From Chloroflexota bacterium (GTDB lineage Bacteria; Chloroflexota; Anaerolineae; UBA4142): DNA of 64,000 nucleotides. Under the pieces are notes generated by a model, which worked only from the letters and a program-made list of their open reading frames with translations, was not told the origin of the DNA and did no database searches. The DNA lies in the NCBI GenBank assembly GCA_016215025.1, contig JACRMI010000012.1, forward strand, positions 88,382 through 152,381. Direction: 5' to 3'. Every line of letters begins with the position of its first letter. The stretch's first letter is position 1. Shown piece after piece: positions 1 to 7,569 of this stretch. A program made the translations under genes and the position numbers.

Positions 1-428
1 ATTTGCGCGTCTAGCAAAATTGGATGACCGCGCCGACCACCAAACGTCGGAATAAAAATGCCATCGTTTTTCGCTCGATATGCGGTGACCAGTTGCTCGA
101 CGACACTCGGCTCTAGCTGCGGTTGATCGCCCAGCACATGCATCACGGCATTCGTCGCCGGGTGAACGTTGCGCCAGCCGTGTTGTAGCGAGGCCAACAT
201 TCCATCGATGTAGCGCGGGTTTAAGCTCACTTGCACATGCCACTTGGACAGCACTTGCGCAATTTCGGCGTGACGATGTCCCAGGACGACGACGATTTCA
301 TCGATTGTACAAGTCGATAAAACTGAAACGACTTGTTCGATAACGGTGTGGTTGCCGAATGGCAGTAATTGTTTGAGCGTGCCCATCCGTTGCGATAGTC
401 CCGCGCCGAGAACGATGGCAGAAATCAT
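1..428 (-). CDS. MocA/MobA-like molybdopterin nucleotidyltransferase (partial)
   Basis: The gene starts at 428 and runs off the left edge, so only about 142 N-terminal residues are visible. The start of the protein reads MISAIVLGAGLSQRMG, which matches the nucleotide-binding LAAGxSxRMG loop of the MobA/MocA nucleotidyltransferase family. LGDQPQLEPS follows further on, in the place of the family's metal-binding GDxP motif. MocA attaches CMP to the molybdenum cofactor used by xanthine-dehydrogenase-type hydroxylases such as the one at 6561-10833. The start codon overlaps the stop of the cytochrome b gene in an ATGA, which implies translational coupling. Family membership is clear. The choice of MocA (CTP) over MobA (GTP) or a sugar nucleotidyltransferase is inferred from the neighbouring hydroxylase. 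Confidence 0.8.
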   Translation of the reverse strand, partial: MISAIVLGAGLSQRMGTLKQLLPFGNHTVIEQVVSVLSTCTIDEIVVVLGHRHAEIAQVLSKWHVQVSLNPRYIDGMLASLQHGWRNVHPATNAVMHVLGDQPQLEPSVVEQLVTAYRAKNDGIFIPTFGGRRGHPILLDAQ

Positions 429-1441
429 GCTTGGGTTTCCTCAATGCGCTGTGGCGTCCCTTGCGTTGTAGACACCGGCGTTACATCATCGACGATGGCT
501 TGCTCCTTCGCCACCAAATCCTTGTACCAAAGGGGATGGTGTTCCTGAACATGCTTGCGACTGACTCGCGTTGTGAACATCGAAATCAGCAGGGGCCAAT
601 TAGCGGGAACTAGAAGCAGTGCGGCAAGATGAATCGCCAGCATCCCCACTGCCACATACGAAAAAATATCATGCACGGTTGTGACGGGAGCAATGATGGA
701 TGCCGGAATCGGATAGAGATAGCGCAGAGATTTGATCAAGCCGGTGATCACGACTACGGCGACGATGATCGCCCAAGGTGTGTAGGAGAAAACGCGTTCG
801 ACGGGCAAGAACTTGCCCAGCTTTTTGGTTGGCTTGATTCCAAATGCGGTTGCCGTTTCTGCAAATGTCTGTCGAATCGCTTTGGGCAGTTTGATGCCCA
901 AGGCCGCTCGGTGCGAGCCGAAGATGCCCGAGTATTCGACGATCTCGCTCAATCCCTCTCCGACATCTTTGAGCGAACGCGGTACCAGCCCCATGCCGCC
1001 CGTGATCGCATTCTGGGTCAAATGCGCGACGACCCCGAACATGATTAGAACTACGCCGACGTAATGCAGCGCAAACACGATTCGCATTTCGTCGGGACGC
1101 GGCAGCCAGCGCAATACCATCAAGCCGGTGATCAAAGCGATGATGAAGCCGATGCCGTTAGTCCAGTGTGCTATCACCGTACCAAAATCGTGACGAATGA
1201 CCGAGCGCGAATTCGGCGACGATTTGGGTTGGCGCAATCCAACCTTGCCTTGCCAAATTCCAAATCCAATCGCCAGCGCCACGACGAACGGCAATGCACG
1301 CGCCAACAACAACGTGTCGTTGAACAAGAATGTCTGAGGTGGAAATCCTTCGGATGTGCCGCCTTGCGCCCAAACCGTTTCGACGGACACTGCGACCAGG
1401 ACCACAACCAAAAAACTCATCCAAACGAGAATACGTCTCAC
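425..1441 (-). CDS. Diheme cytochrome b, formate dehydrogenase gamma-like
   Basis: This 338-residue membrane protein begins with a signal-like segment (residues 1-25) and has about five further hydrophobic helices. Histidines lie in helices containing HWTNGIGF, ALHYVGVV, AHLTQNA, TVHDIFSYV and AIHLAALL, the pattern of b561-type cytochromes that hold two hemes, such as FdnI. Such subunits pass electrons between a periplasmic Fe-S partner and the quinone pool. The start is GTG at 1441, supported by GGAGG seven bases upstream; an in-frame ATG lies at 1420. It follows the Tat ferredoxin gene after 56 bases and overlaps the MocA-like gene. No catalytic Mo/W subunit sits in this operon, so its partner enzyme is unknown; the PaoABC-like or AOR enzymes nearby are candidates. 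Confidence 0.8.
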   Translation of the reverse strand: MRRILVWMSFLVVVLVAVSVETVWAQGGTSEGFPPQTFLFNDTLLLARALPFVVALAIGFGIWQGKVGLRQPKSSPNSRSVIRHDFGTVIAHWTNGIGFIIALITGLMVLRWLPRPDEMRIVFALHYVGVVLIMFGVVAHLTQNAITGGMGLVPRSLKDVGEGLSEIVEYSGIFGSHRAALGIKLPKAIRQTFAETATAFGIKPTKKLGKFLPVERVFSYTPWAIIVAVVVITGLIKSLRYLYPIPASIIAPVTTVHDIFSYVAVGMLAIHLAALLLVPANWPLLISMFTTRVSRKHVQEHHPLWYKDLVAKEQAIVDDVTPVSTTQGTPQRIEETQA

Positions 1442-1497
1442 AGGGAATCCTCCAAGTTAGTCAGCCAGTCCATTCCGAACAAGTGATGGATGTCTGC

Positions 1498-2256
1498 TTA
1501 ACCTTTCTTGACCGTTTGTTGCTCGCGTAGTGTTGCAAAGTGGTCTTTATCCGCTTTGGGTACGTCCAAGCACAGTCGGTCGCTTTTAACGATGCCTTGC
1601 TTGATGCGAATATTGACGGGACACTTTTCCACGCACGCCGGACCCTCATCGCGAAAATAACACAGGTCGCATTTGGTGAAAACATTTTTCGCCGGGTCGT
1701 AGGTAATGCGAGTCTTTTGTCCGGTGGCGAGCTGATTCGTGGCAAGCGTTTCGGCGCGCACATCAAAGGGGCAGCCTTCGGCGCAACGACCGCACGCAAT
1801 GCACGCCTTTTCGTCGATGATGCGCGCGCCGGTTTTAGGTTCGACGCGCAAGGCATCCACCGGACAGACCGGCAAACATGGCGAATCGGGGCATTGCAAA
1901 CACACATGCTGAAAGAACGAACCGCGCCCTGGATAATTCTTGACAATCTCTGGGTCGACCTTGGTCTCAGGCTCGTTGAAGATGCGAATGCGCGAGACGC
2001 TAGACATTCCGGCTTTTTTATGCACATCCGAGCAAGCCACTTCGCATGTCAAGCAGCCAATGCAAAGGGTTGGATCGGGAAAAATGACGCCGCCCGATTC
2101 ACGACTGATCGGATTGGTGGGTGGTCTGACAAAACCCATCCCGCCAATTCCAATCGCGCTGATGGCGACAAAGCCCGCCGCCGCCGTCGATAGAAATTCG
2201 CGACGTGAGATATCCTTGGGTTGATCGATTTTGTTATTGTTGTCGGAATCTGGCAT
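1498..2256 (-). CDS. Tat-exported ferredoxin with four [4Fe-4S] motifs
   Basis: This 252-residue protein carries a twin-arginine signal (ISRREFLSTAAAGF) near the N-terminus. Four cysteine groups follow: CIGCLTCEVAC, CLQCPDSPCLPVCP, CIACGRCAEGCP and CDLCYFRDEGPACVEKCP. This is the arrangement of FdnH/DmsB/AOR-type electron-transfer subunits with four cubane clusters. ATG at 2256 is preferred because GGGAG precedes it; a TTG lies 21 bases further upstream. It probably pairs with the cytochrome b encoded directly downstream to carry electrons from a periplasmic dehydrogenase into the membrane. The catalytic subunit is not in the operon. It resembles the AOR-associated ferredoxin at 27275-28021 in size and layout. 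Confidence 0.85.
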   Translation of the reverse strand: MPDSDNNNKIDQPKDISRREFLSTAAAGFVAISAIGIGGMGFVRPPTNPISRESGGVIFPDPTLCIGCLTCEVACSDVHKKAGMSSVSRIRIFNEPETKVDPEIVKNYPGRGSFFQHVCLQCPDSPCLPVCPVDALRVEPKTGARIIDEKACIACGRCAEGCPFDVRAETLATNQLATGQKTRITYDPAKNVFTKCDLCYFRDEGPACVEKCPVNIRIKQGIVKSDRLCLDVPKADKDHFATLREQQTVKKG

Positions 2257-2293
2257 GTCTCCCTCTATATTGTCCAAAGATAACTATTCAGAC

Positions 2294-2487
2294 TGTCATT
2301 CTGAGCCGAGCGAAGAATCCCTTCCTCCGCAAAGAGAGATTCTTCGCTCCGTTGCTCTGAAACTTGGATGTTACTCTGAGCGAAGCGAAGGGTCTCTCCT
2401 TCAGCGCGGGAGATGCTGAGCGAAGCGAAGCATGACAAGTTTCTTGGCTTAAACATGCCCTCGAGGGCATGAGTTCTCAGAATGACA
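2294..2487. repeat. Dispersed inverted-repeat element, TGTCATTCTGAG family, copy 1
   Basis: TGTCATTCTGAG at 2294-2305 is repeated as its exact reverse complement at 2476-2487. Inside are several GAGCGAAGCGAAG words and their partial complements, so the whole block can fold. Two related elements with 12-base termini occur at 41736-41814 and 59721-59836. The element sits in the spacer upstream of the Tat ferredoxin gene. Confidence 0.7.
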
Positions 2488-2532
2488 AGTTTCTTTCCGT
2501 AAACATGCCGACGCGGGCATGAGGTTCTCAGA
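2432..2532. repeat. Tandem duplication of a 50-base hairpin unit
   Basis: Two adjacent units (2432-2481 and 2482-2532) share ATGACAAGTTTCTT at their start, AAACATGCC in the middle and TTCTCAGA at the end. The first unit contains an exact 18-base palindrome at 2454-2471 (CATGCCCTCGAGGGCATG). The second keeps the CATGCC/GGCATG arms with a changed centre, so stem-forming ability is retained while the loop varies. Confidence 0.7.
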
Positions 2533-2550
2533 ATAACATACACAAGATAA

Positions 2551-2639
2551 CTAGTGCAGCCACAAAATAATGCTGCTGGGTGCATTGTGCATCAAACACG
2601 CTTGGCTCACTACGCAAGATTTTGTGGCTGCACTACTAG
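2551..2639. repeat. 89-bp MITE-like element, copy 1
   Basis: The element has inverted ends: TAGTGCAGCCACAAAAT at the left (2552-2568) and its complement ending in GCACTA at the right, with CTAG at both extremes. A second copy of exactly the same length lies at 28388-28476. The CTAG at the right end supplies the TAG stop codon (2636-2638) of the neighbouring minus-strand gene. It carries no coding capacity. TA or CTAG flanks are typical of IS630-type insertions, which makes a non-autonomous derivative of that family a reasonable guess. Confidence 0.7.
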
Positions 2640-3775
2640 CCCCGGCGACGCAGTGTCCAAAAAATTAATCCTGCCGCCACCATGCTTGCAAATCCTATCC
2701 CCAATCCCAAGATCAGAATATTCTCCACCTGAAATGTTGGCGTGGCAGTGACAGGCACAGCCGCCGGTGTGGTATTCGGCGCGCGTTCGACGGGAACACG
2801 GGTTCCCTGCAAAGCGTTCAAGCCGCCCAGCGCATTCAAGTCGATCAAGTAAATATCGAAATTGCCGGCGCGCGGCGAGTGAAACAATATTTTGGTCTGG
2901 TCGTTACTCCATTCCACCGGTCCTTGCATCGACATGCGACCCTGCAAGAGTGAACGCTGTCCCGTTTTTAAATCGAGCGCCCATGCATCAGTCCACGCCG
3001 ACGATGGTTCGATGTGCTCCGTCACATAACCCAAACGACCATCCGGCAAAAACCAGGGAAAATGATTATCCTCTCCATCGGCGACGACTTTTTGAGAAGC
3101 AGCACCTTCGCCCGCGATCATCCAAATCGTATCCAGCTCTCCGGCAGAGTATGCGATGGCGCGGCTATCTTGACTCCAAGCCGCCCGATGACAGGCAAAC
3201 GTACATTGATTGCTATCCGCAGTTGCGAGTTCAGTGGTCAAGGGGTTGGCATCACTTCCGCTAATCCTGGCTTTCCAAAGATTCAATACCTCATTCTTGA
3301 AAACGTAAAAGGTCATCCACTGACCATCGGGGCTGGGCGCTGGGAAATTTGCTAACGCGCCGATGCGCGTGACTCGCGTCCGATTGCCATTCGCTACATT
3401 GATCGACCAAATCTCACGCTGCTGTCCATCCCAGGAATCGAAGAGAATCGATTTGCCGTCCGGCATCCACACCGGATGACGATCGTCGGAATCGCCTTTG
3501 GTCAACGCGCGCTGATTTGTTCCATCGGCATTCATCAAATAAATGTGGTAAGGTCCCTCGCGATTCGATTGGTAAGCAATGGTGCGATTATCCGGACTCC
3601 ACGCGGGGCGGACATCAGATGCGCGGTCATCGGTCAGTTGCAAGATCGCCGGACCGGGCGCGGCGGCATGAGTTGCCGGCGACACAAGCCAAATCCCCAA
3701 CGCAGCACATACGCAAACGGCGGCGAATAATAAACCTCGATGTTTCATGAAGGGTGACCGGTGACCATCGATCAA
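2636..3775 (-). CDS. Membrane-anchored TolB/WD40-like beta-propeller protein
   Basis: This 379-residue protein has a signal peptide, best read from the internal ATG at 3748 (MKHRGLLFAAVCVCAALG). The upstream ATG at 3775 overlaps the stop of the preceding gene in an ATGA and may also be used. The body contains repeated PD40-type blades such as VRPAWSPDNRTIAYQS, RHPVWMPDGKSILFDS and PAPSPDGQWMTFYV, as in TolB propellers. A C-terminal membrane helix (about 352-374) ends in RRRG and would anchor it outside the cell. The role is probably binding or scaffolding; no enzymatic motif is visible. The stop codon is donated by the 89-bp repeat at 2551-2639. Confidence 0.75.
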   Translation of the reverse strand: MIDGHRSPFMKHRGLLFAAVCVCAALGIWLVSPATHAAAPGPAILQLTDDRASDVRPAWSPDNRTIAYQSNREGPYHIYLMNADGTNQRALTKGDSDDRHPVWMPDGKSILFDSWDGQQREIWSINVANGNRTRVTRIGALANFPAPSPDGQWMTFYVFKNEVLNLWKARISGSDANPLTTELATADSNQCTFACHRAAWSQDSRAIAYSAGELDTIWMIAGEGAASQKVVADGEDNHFPWFLPDGRLGYVTEHIEPSSAWTDAWALDLKTGQRSLLQGRMSMQGPVEWSNDQTKILFHSPRAGNFDIYLIDLNALGGLNALQGTRVPVERAPNTTPAAVPVTATPTFQVENILILGLGIGFASMVAAGLIFWTLRRRG

Positions 3776-4086
3776 GCGCGCTTGGTGTTGAACGGCAGAT
3801 TGCGTGTGATCAACTCGCGTCGAGTGATTCCCAGTTCGACCGGGCGTGTGCTCGCTGCATCGACTGCAGCAGCTTGCTGGCGTTCTGGCTCTGCTTTTTT
3901 GTAGGCCGCAAGCTCTTGTTTGAGTTGACTCAATTCGTCGCGCAGCATTTGCATTTCATCGTGCTGCAAGCGCTGAAAAGTTGCGAGTTGTTCCTGCAAG
4001 TTTTTCAGTTCGTCAAGATGCATTCGCTCATACGCGGTTAATTGTTGTTCGAGCCGGCGCGCCAAGTCTTCAATTTCGGACAGCAA
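3772..4086 (-). CDS. Small coiled-coil protein
   Basis: The 104-residue product is almost wholly helical for its first 75 residues. It is rich in Leu, Gln and Glu at heptad spacing (for example LARRLEQQL and MLRDELSQLKQELAAYKK), so it should form a coiled coil. The C-terminus GITRRELITRNLPF is conserved-looking but not recognised. It has no signal peptide. It is translationally coupled by an ATGA overlap to the propeller gene and follows the cupredoxin gene after nine bases, so it belongs to the operon 2636-5520. I cannot assign a function. Confidence 0.6.
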   Translation of the reverse strand: MLSEIEDLARRLEQQLTAYERMHLDELKNLQEQLATFQRLQHDEMQMLRDELSQLKQELAAYKKAEPERQQAAAVDAASTRPVELGITRRELITRNLPFNTKRA

Positions 4087-4095
4087 TCTTCCTCC

Positions 4096-4539
4096 TCAAG
4101 GTTTTGGAACTATGATAATAGTCCCGCGCATCCCCGGCGAATGCAGGATACACGCATAATCGAAAATGCCTTCGCGGGTGAAGGTGTACTCAAAATAACT
4201 GGCAAGCGGAATCAACGTCGTGCCCCAACTTCGATCCACTGCATTTACATCGTGTCCGGTGCTCCCCACGTGATTCCAGCGGACCGTCGTACCTACCGTT
4301 ACCGTTAGCACCGATGGGTAGAAGAAATAATCGCCGGCATCAATTTCAGTGAAATTCACAGCGACGCTTGGAACGACGGTGCGCGTTGGCGGCGCGGAAA
4401 CGGTTGGAGTGGGTTGTCGAGTTGGTGCGGATTTCGTCGGCAAGGTTTGGGATACGATTGTATCTTGACAGCCGAGGAGTGATCCAAGGTAGATGATGAT
4501 TACCGCACCAATGCTCCAGCGTTTATTCAATTCGCTCAT
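4096..4539 (-). CDS. Cupredoxin (plastocyanin-like) lipoprotein
   Basis: The preferred start is ATG at 4539, giving 147 residues with a lipoprotein signal ending in LGSLLGC. After a Pro/Thr linker comes a cupredoxin domain: YFFYPSVLTVTVGTTVRW, then GSTGHDVNAV with the first ligand histidine, and FDYACILHSPGMRGTIIV, which supplies the Cys-x2-His-x3-Met copper ligands. This is a type 1 copper centre on the outer face of the membrane, suited to one-electron transfer. The start overlaps the preceding gene by 17 bases. Together with the nearby cytochrome b and Fe-S protein it suggests an extracytoplasmic electron chain. Confidence 0.85.
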   Translation of the reverse strand: MSELNKRWSIGAVIIIYLGSLLGCQDTIVSQTLPTKSAPTRQPTPTVSAPPTRTVVPSVAVNFTEIDAGDYFFYPSVLTVTVGTTVRWNHVGSTGHDVNAVDRSWGTTLIPLASYFEYTFTREGIFDYACILHSPGMRGTIIIVPKP

Positions 4540-4924
4540 AGCCGCGATAACGCATGATCTGTCCGCCATCCTCCGCCGAAGTTGGCTCAACCATCCGCGC
4601 TGCGCTCCATGCTGTCCCAGCTTCGAGTTGACGAATCAAGTCGCCATACATCGGGTGATTTGCCATGTCGTGCAAAATTTCCACATGACACTGCGATGCA
4701 AATTGACGGCTTGGCTCAGCCAACTCCGCCGGAACAATCAAGATATCGACGTTTGGCGGCAGCTCGGTCAGTGGGAGCATCTCCACTTTTACATCAAACC
4801 CAGCTCGTTCGATCATGCGCTTGAGTTGATGATGCCCCAAGATCAAGCTGCCCGGAAAACAATCGATTGTATAACCAAACACGATCTGGCGAAGCACGCG
4901 TGTTTGGGGTGGCTCTGCGGACAT
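4523..4924 (-). CDS. Orphan PTS EIIB (mannitol-type)-like protein
   Basis: The 133-residue protein has the alternating strand-helix pattern of a PTS EIIB domain. A single cysteine lies in GYTIDCFPGSLILGHHQLKR, where mannitol-type EIIB proteins have the phosphorylated Cys in CDAGMGSS. This is followed by LPPNVDILIVPAELAEPSR, like the LPPDVDLVITHxDLTxRA stretch of MtlA. No EIIA, EIIC, HPr or EI gene is near. It lies between two exported redox or metal-binding proteins, so it may be a regulator or a redox/thiol protein that reuses the EIIB fold. The assignment rests on pattern resemblance only and should be treated as tentative. Confidence 0.5.
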   Translation of the reverse strand: MSAEPPQTRVLRQIVFGYTIDCFPGSLILGHHQLKRMIERAGFDVKVEMLPLTELPPNVDILIVPAELAEPSRQFASQCHVEILHDMANHPMYGDLIRQLEAGTAWSAARMVEPTSAEDGGQIMRYRGYERIE

Positions 4925-4935
4925 ATCAAGATCAC

Positions 4936-5520
4936 TTAGGGTTTAGTGGCATGACCCATGCCGATCAGTAACGCTCTGATTTGATTGGGTAGGATTAACC
5001 CAGCATCATAGACGATGGTAATGGCAATTTCATTGCCTGTGACTGACAGGATGCCGGCGCTGCGTTTGAGTACGAGACTGATGTCATCTGCTTCTTCGGC
5101 AGATGCGAGCTGGGTCGTAAATTCCAACTTGACTTCAGAGCGGACGCCGGTCGCAACACCCGGCGCAGCCGGTCCAGCCGGCGGTTGCGCTTGCACAGTT
5201 GCCGCTCGCGTTGCAGTTGGTTGAGCAGCAACTGTAGTTGTTACTGGCGCGCGGGCGGCTGGGTTTGCCGTTGGCGCGGTGAGGACCGGCACAACCGTGA
5301 CGATGGGCGCGAACGTGGGCGACGCGAATGGAGCGGCTGCCGGACGCTGCGCGATAGGCGCAGAGGTTGGCTGTTGTGGCTGCGATAAAGTTGGACGTGG
5401 ACCGATGGAAGCGGCGCTGGATGCGCTGCTTGGACCAGTTGCCGGGACTGGCGCAGGGGGTGACCCGGCACAAGCGGTGATGAGCGCTATAAGCAATAGA
5501 GCAAGTGAGATTCGAAGCAC
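4936..5520 (-). CDS. Lipoprotein with C-terminal HMA-like fold
   Basis: The 194-residue protein begins with a lipoprotein signal whose lipobox is ITAC (Cys17). Residues 20-120 form an Ala/Pro/Thr/Gln-rich linker, typical of surface proteins in this window. The C-terminal 70 residues contain ILSVTGNEIAITIVYDAG followed by LPNQIRALLIGMGH. This matches the second half of a heavy-metal-associated (HMA) domain, in which a strand ending in VxYD is followed by the helix IxxAIxxxGY. The metal-binding CXXC of HMA proteins is absent, so metal transport is doubtful. It is the first gene of the minus-strand set running to 2636. Confidence 0.55.
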   Translation of the reverse strand: MLRISLALLLIALITACAGSPPAPVPATGPSSASSAASIGPRPTLSQPQQPTSAPIAQRPAAAPFASPTFAPIVTVVPVLTAPTANPAARAPVTTTVAAQPTATRAATVQAQPPAGPAAPGVATGVRSEVKLEFTTQLASAEEADDISLVLKRSAGILSVTGNEIAITIVYDAGLILPNQIRALLIGMGHATKP

Positions 5521-5555
5521 GGCAATCCTCCTGGGACAAAATGGAATAGACCTAC

Positions 5556-5584
5556 TTGACGAACCATCTCAAAAAGAATATTCT
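5556..5584 (+). promoter_or_regulatory. Possible sigma-70 promoter for the monophosphatase gene
   Basis: TTGACG at 5556-5561 and TATTCT at 5579-5584 are separated by 17 bases. The -35 matches 5 of 6 consensus positions and the -10 matches 4 of 6. It would start transcription about 80 bases upstream of the gene at 5672. Confidence 0.35.
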
Positions 5585-5587
5585 TCA

Positions 5588-5650
5588 AGAAACTCGTTTT
5601 CTCTCAAATCAAGGTGCATTGTGAGCCAGGTGGCAAGAAAACTGGTTTCT
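5588..5650. repeat. 64-bp inverted-repeat family (AGAAAC..GTTTTCT), copy 1
   Basis: AGAAACTCGTTTTCT at 5588-5602 pairs with AGAAAACTGGTTTCT at 5636-5650 in 13 of 15 positions around a 33-base centre. Elements of the same plan lie at 12152-12215 and, inside a coding sequence, at 41940-42004. This copy lies in the leader of the gene at 5672. Confidence 0.65.
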
Positions 5651-5671
5651 CAATAACGAAACGGAGAACCT

Positions 5672-6496
5672 ATGGATTATTCCCTAATGCTCGAGACCGC
5701 GATGCGCGCCGCACGTGAAGCGGGTCAAATAGCGCTTGCCTCCATCGGCAAGCCAGAGTTCCAACAATGGAAAGGTCCGCGCGATCTATTGGTGGGCAGC
5801 GTTCTGCCGATCCAACAACGCATCATCGATATCATTCACGCCGCGCATCCCGATCACGCCATTCTCGCCGAAGAATCGAGCGAGAATGGTCTCTCGGTTG
5901 GCGATTCGAACGAGGCAGACCCTCTGTGGATTATCGACCCCATCGATGGAAGTCTAAATTATTACCAGGGCATTCCGCACTTTGCGATTTCAATCGCGTT
6001 TCGCTCCGAAGGTGTCTATCAAGTGGGCGTTGTCTACAATCCTTGCACCAACGAAATGTTTTCTGCGTTGCATAACCGGTTTGCGCGCCTGAACGATCAG
6101 CCGATTGTCATTCAGCAAGTCTCCGAAGGCGAGAGCGCATACGATCAAGCGATTGTCGGCACGGATTTGCCCGGCGGAATGCAAGCGCGTCAGGTAAGTC
6201 TGAACATCGCTACTTTGCTTGCGACGCAAGCGATCACGATCAACGTGATGGGGTCGCCAGCATTGGGATTGTGTTACGTTGCAGCGGGCAGGTATCATGC
6301 CTATTACCACACTGCGCTTGAACTTTGGGATGTCGCCGCTGCATCAGTTGTGCTCAGCGAGAGCGGCGGCATCCTCACCGACATCCTGGGTGGCTCGTGG
6401 CTCCACTCCACCGGCGGTTATATCGCAACCAACGGTGTGATTCACGGATGGATGGTGCGCGCCACCAAAGCGGTACTGGAACCCAGTCGTCAGTAG
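5672..6496 (+). CDS. Inositol-monophosphatase-family phosphatase
   Basis: The 274-residue protein has the metal-binding signatures of the IMPase/FBPase superfamily. These are ILAEESSENG (Glu67/Glu68), WIIDPIDGSLNYYQG with Asp89 and Asp92, and a C-terminal LWDVAAASVVLSESGG. The usual DPIDGTxNF appears here as DPIDGSLNY, a mild variant. Members hydrolyse inositol-1-phosphate, fructose-1,6-bisphosphate, PAP or histidinol-phosphate, and the substrate cannot be read from sequence alone. GGAGA lies seven bases upstream of the ATG. It is a single gene on the plus strand with minus-strand genes on both sides. Confidence 0.85.
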   Translation: MDYSLMLETAMRAAREAGQIALASIGKPEFQQWKGPRDLLVGSVLPIQQRIIDIIHAAHPDHAILAEESSENGLSVGDSNEADPLWIIDPIDGSLNYYQGIPHFAISIAFRSEGVYQVGVVYNPCTNEMFSALHNRFARLNDQPIVIQQVSEGESAYDQAIVGTDLPGGMQARQVSLNIATLLATQAITINVMGSPALGLCYVAAGRYHAYYHTALELWDVAAASVVLSESGGILTDILGGSWLHSTGGYIATNGVIHGWMVRATKAVLEPSRQ

Positions 6497-6552
6497 TCAG
6501 ACCTCAGTAGACAGACACCATGCACATCTGACTGCTGAATACTGACTACTGA
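6490..6552. repeat. Quasi-palindromic CAGTAGTCAG spacer
   Basis: TCAGTAGTCAG at 6490-6500 is matched exactly by its complement at 6542-6552, and the intervening bases are made of similar CAGA/CTGA words. The hairpin spans the stop codon of the plus-strand gene and the spacer to the convergent gene ending at 6561, so it may act as a bidirectional terminator. There is no clear T-run. Confidence 0.5.
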
Positions 6553-6560
6553 TATCTGCA

Positions 6561-7556
6561 TTAAGCAATGGTGCTCATCACCACGCGCTCGATCAAGCCG
6601 ATAACAATATCGACTTTGTACGCGTTCAAACTCATCGGGCGCGCGACCGTGCGAATGGCTGCCGCGGCTGCTTTGATGTTATCCTTGATGTTCTTCCCAG
6701 CCAGCGCCTGTTCTACCACTTTGGCGCGATACGGCACCGGCGAGACGCCGCCCAAGATGATGCGTCCATCTTTCCAGACGCCATTCTCCTGGGTGACAAC
6801 CGCCGCGACGCTGACCAATGCAAAGTCGTACACTTGACGATCTTTCAACTTGAACCACGCGGTCTTGGTATTGGGCGCGAGTTGCGGAATCGATACATTG
6901 ACCAACAACTCGTCTGACTTTAATACATTTTCACGCAGCACATCCTCACGCGGACCGGTAAAGTAGTTATCGAATGGGACGTTGCGTGTGCCGCCGGGAC
7001 CAGCAATCGTTGCGGAAGCATTGAGTGCGAGCAACGCGGACGCCGTATCGGATGGGTGAACGATGTAGCACAATTCGCCGCCGATGATCGCATGATAGCG
7101 ATTGTCCCCCGTCACCGCGAAACAGAAATCCCCGCCTTTTTTGTAACAGTCAAAATGCTCGCCGCGCAAGAACCAGCAACGCGGTCGTTGATTGATGTTG
7201 CCACCCAGCGTGCCAAAGTTGCGAATGAGCGGCGATGCGACGCTGGCAGCCGATTGCGTAAAGACCGACCACTTTTTATCCAGTTCGCTAGACTCCGCGA
7301 TAGAAGTCAAAGTTGTTGCTGCGCCGATCGTTGCATTGCCATTCGCCGCGATATTGATTCCAACCATTTCCGGAATGGTGGTCACATCGATCAATTTTTC
7401 TGGAATGGGCATCCCTTTGCCATGCACCCAATCTTTCATGACGCCCGTTACGAGATCACTGCCGCCCGCCAGAATTTTAGCCGACGGTCCGAACTTGGCT
7501 AACAACGCGACTGCCTCTTGGACAGTGGCTGCGTCGTGGAGCTCAAAGGATTTCAT
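6561..7556 (-). CDS. FAD subunit of molybdenum hydroxylase (PaoB/HcrB-like, extra [4Fe-4S])
   Basis: The 331-residue protein belongs to the CoxM/xanthine dehydrogenase FAD subunit family. It has the FAD-binding ILAGGSDLV near residue 30, GAATTLTSIA near 80 and NFGTLGGNINQ near 115. Directly after the last motif lies an insert with four cysteines (127, 137, 145 and 163; for example RPRCWFLRG and GGDFCFAVTG). This placement matches the [4Fe-4S]-binding insert of PaoB and of 4-hydroxybenzoyl-CoA reductase beta. FAD here should relay electrons from the [2Fe-2S] subunit. It is the last gene of the three-subunit operon 10833 to 6561, 13 bases after the Mo subunit. Confidence 0.9.
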   Translation of the reverse strand: MKSFELHDAATVQEAVALLAKFGPSAKILAGGSDLVTGVMKDWVHGKGMPIPEKLIDVTTIPEMVGINIAANGNATIGAATTLTSIAESSELDKKWSVFTQSAASVASPLIRNFGTLGGNINQRPRCWFLRGEHFDCYKKGGDFCFAVTGDNRYHAIIGGELCYIVHPSDTASALLALNASATIAGPGGTRNVPFDNYFTGPREDVLRENVLKSDELLVNVSIPQLAPNTKTAWFKLKDRQVYDFALVSVAAVVTQENGVWKDGRIILGGVSPVPYRAKVVEQALAGKNIKDNIKAAAAAIRTVARPMSLNAYKVDIVIGLIERVVMSTIA

Positions 7557-7569
7557 AGTCTCTCTCCCC

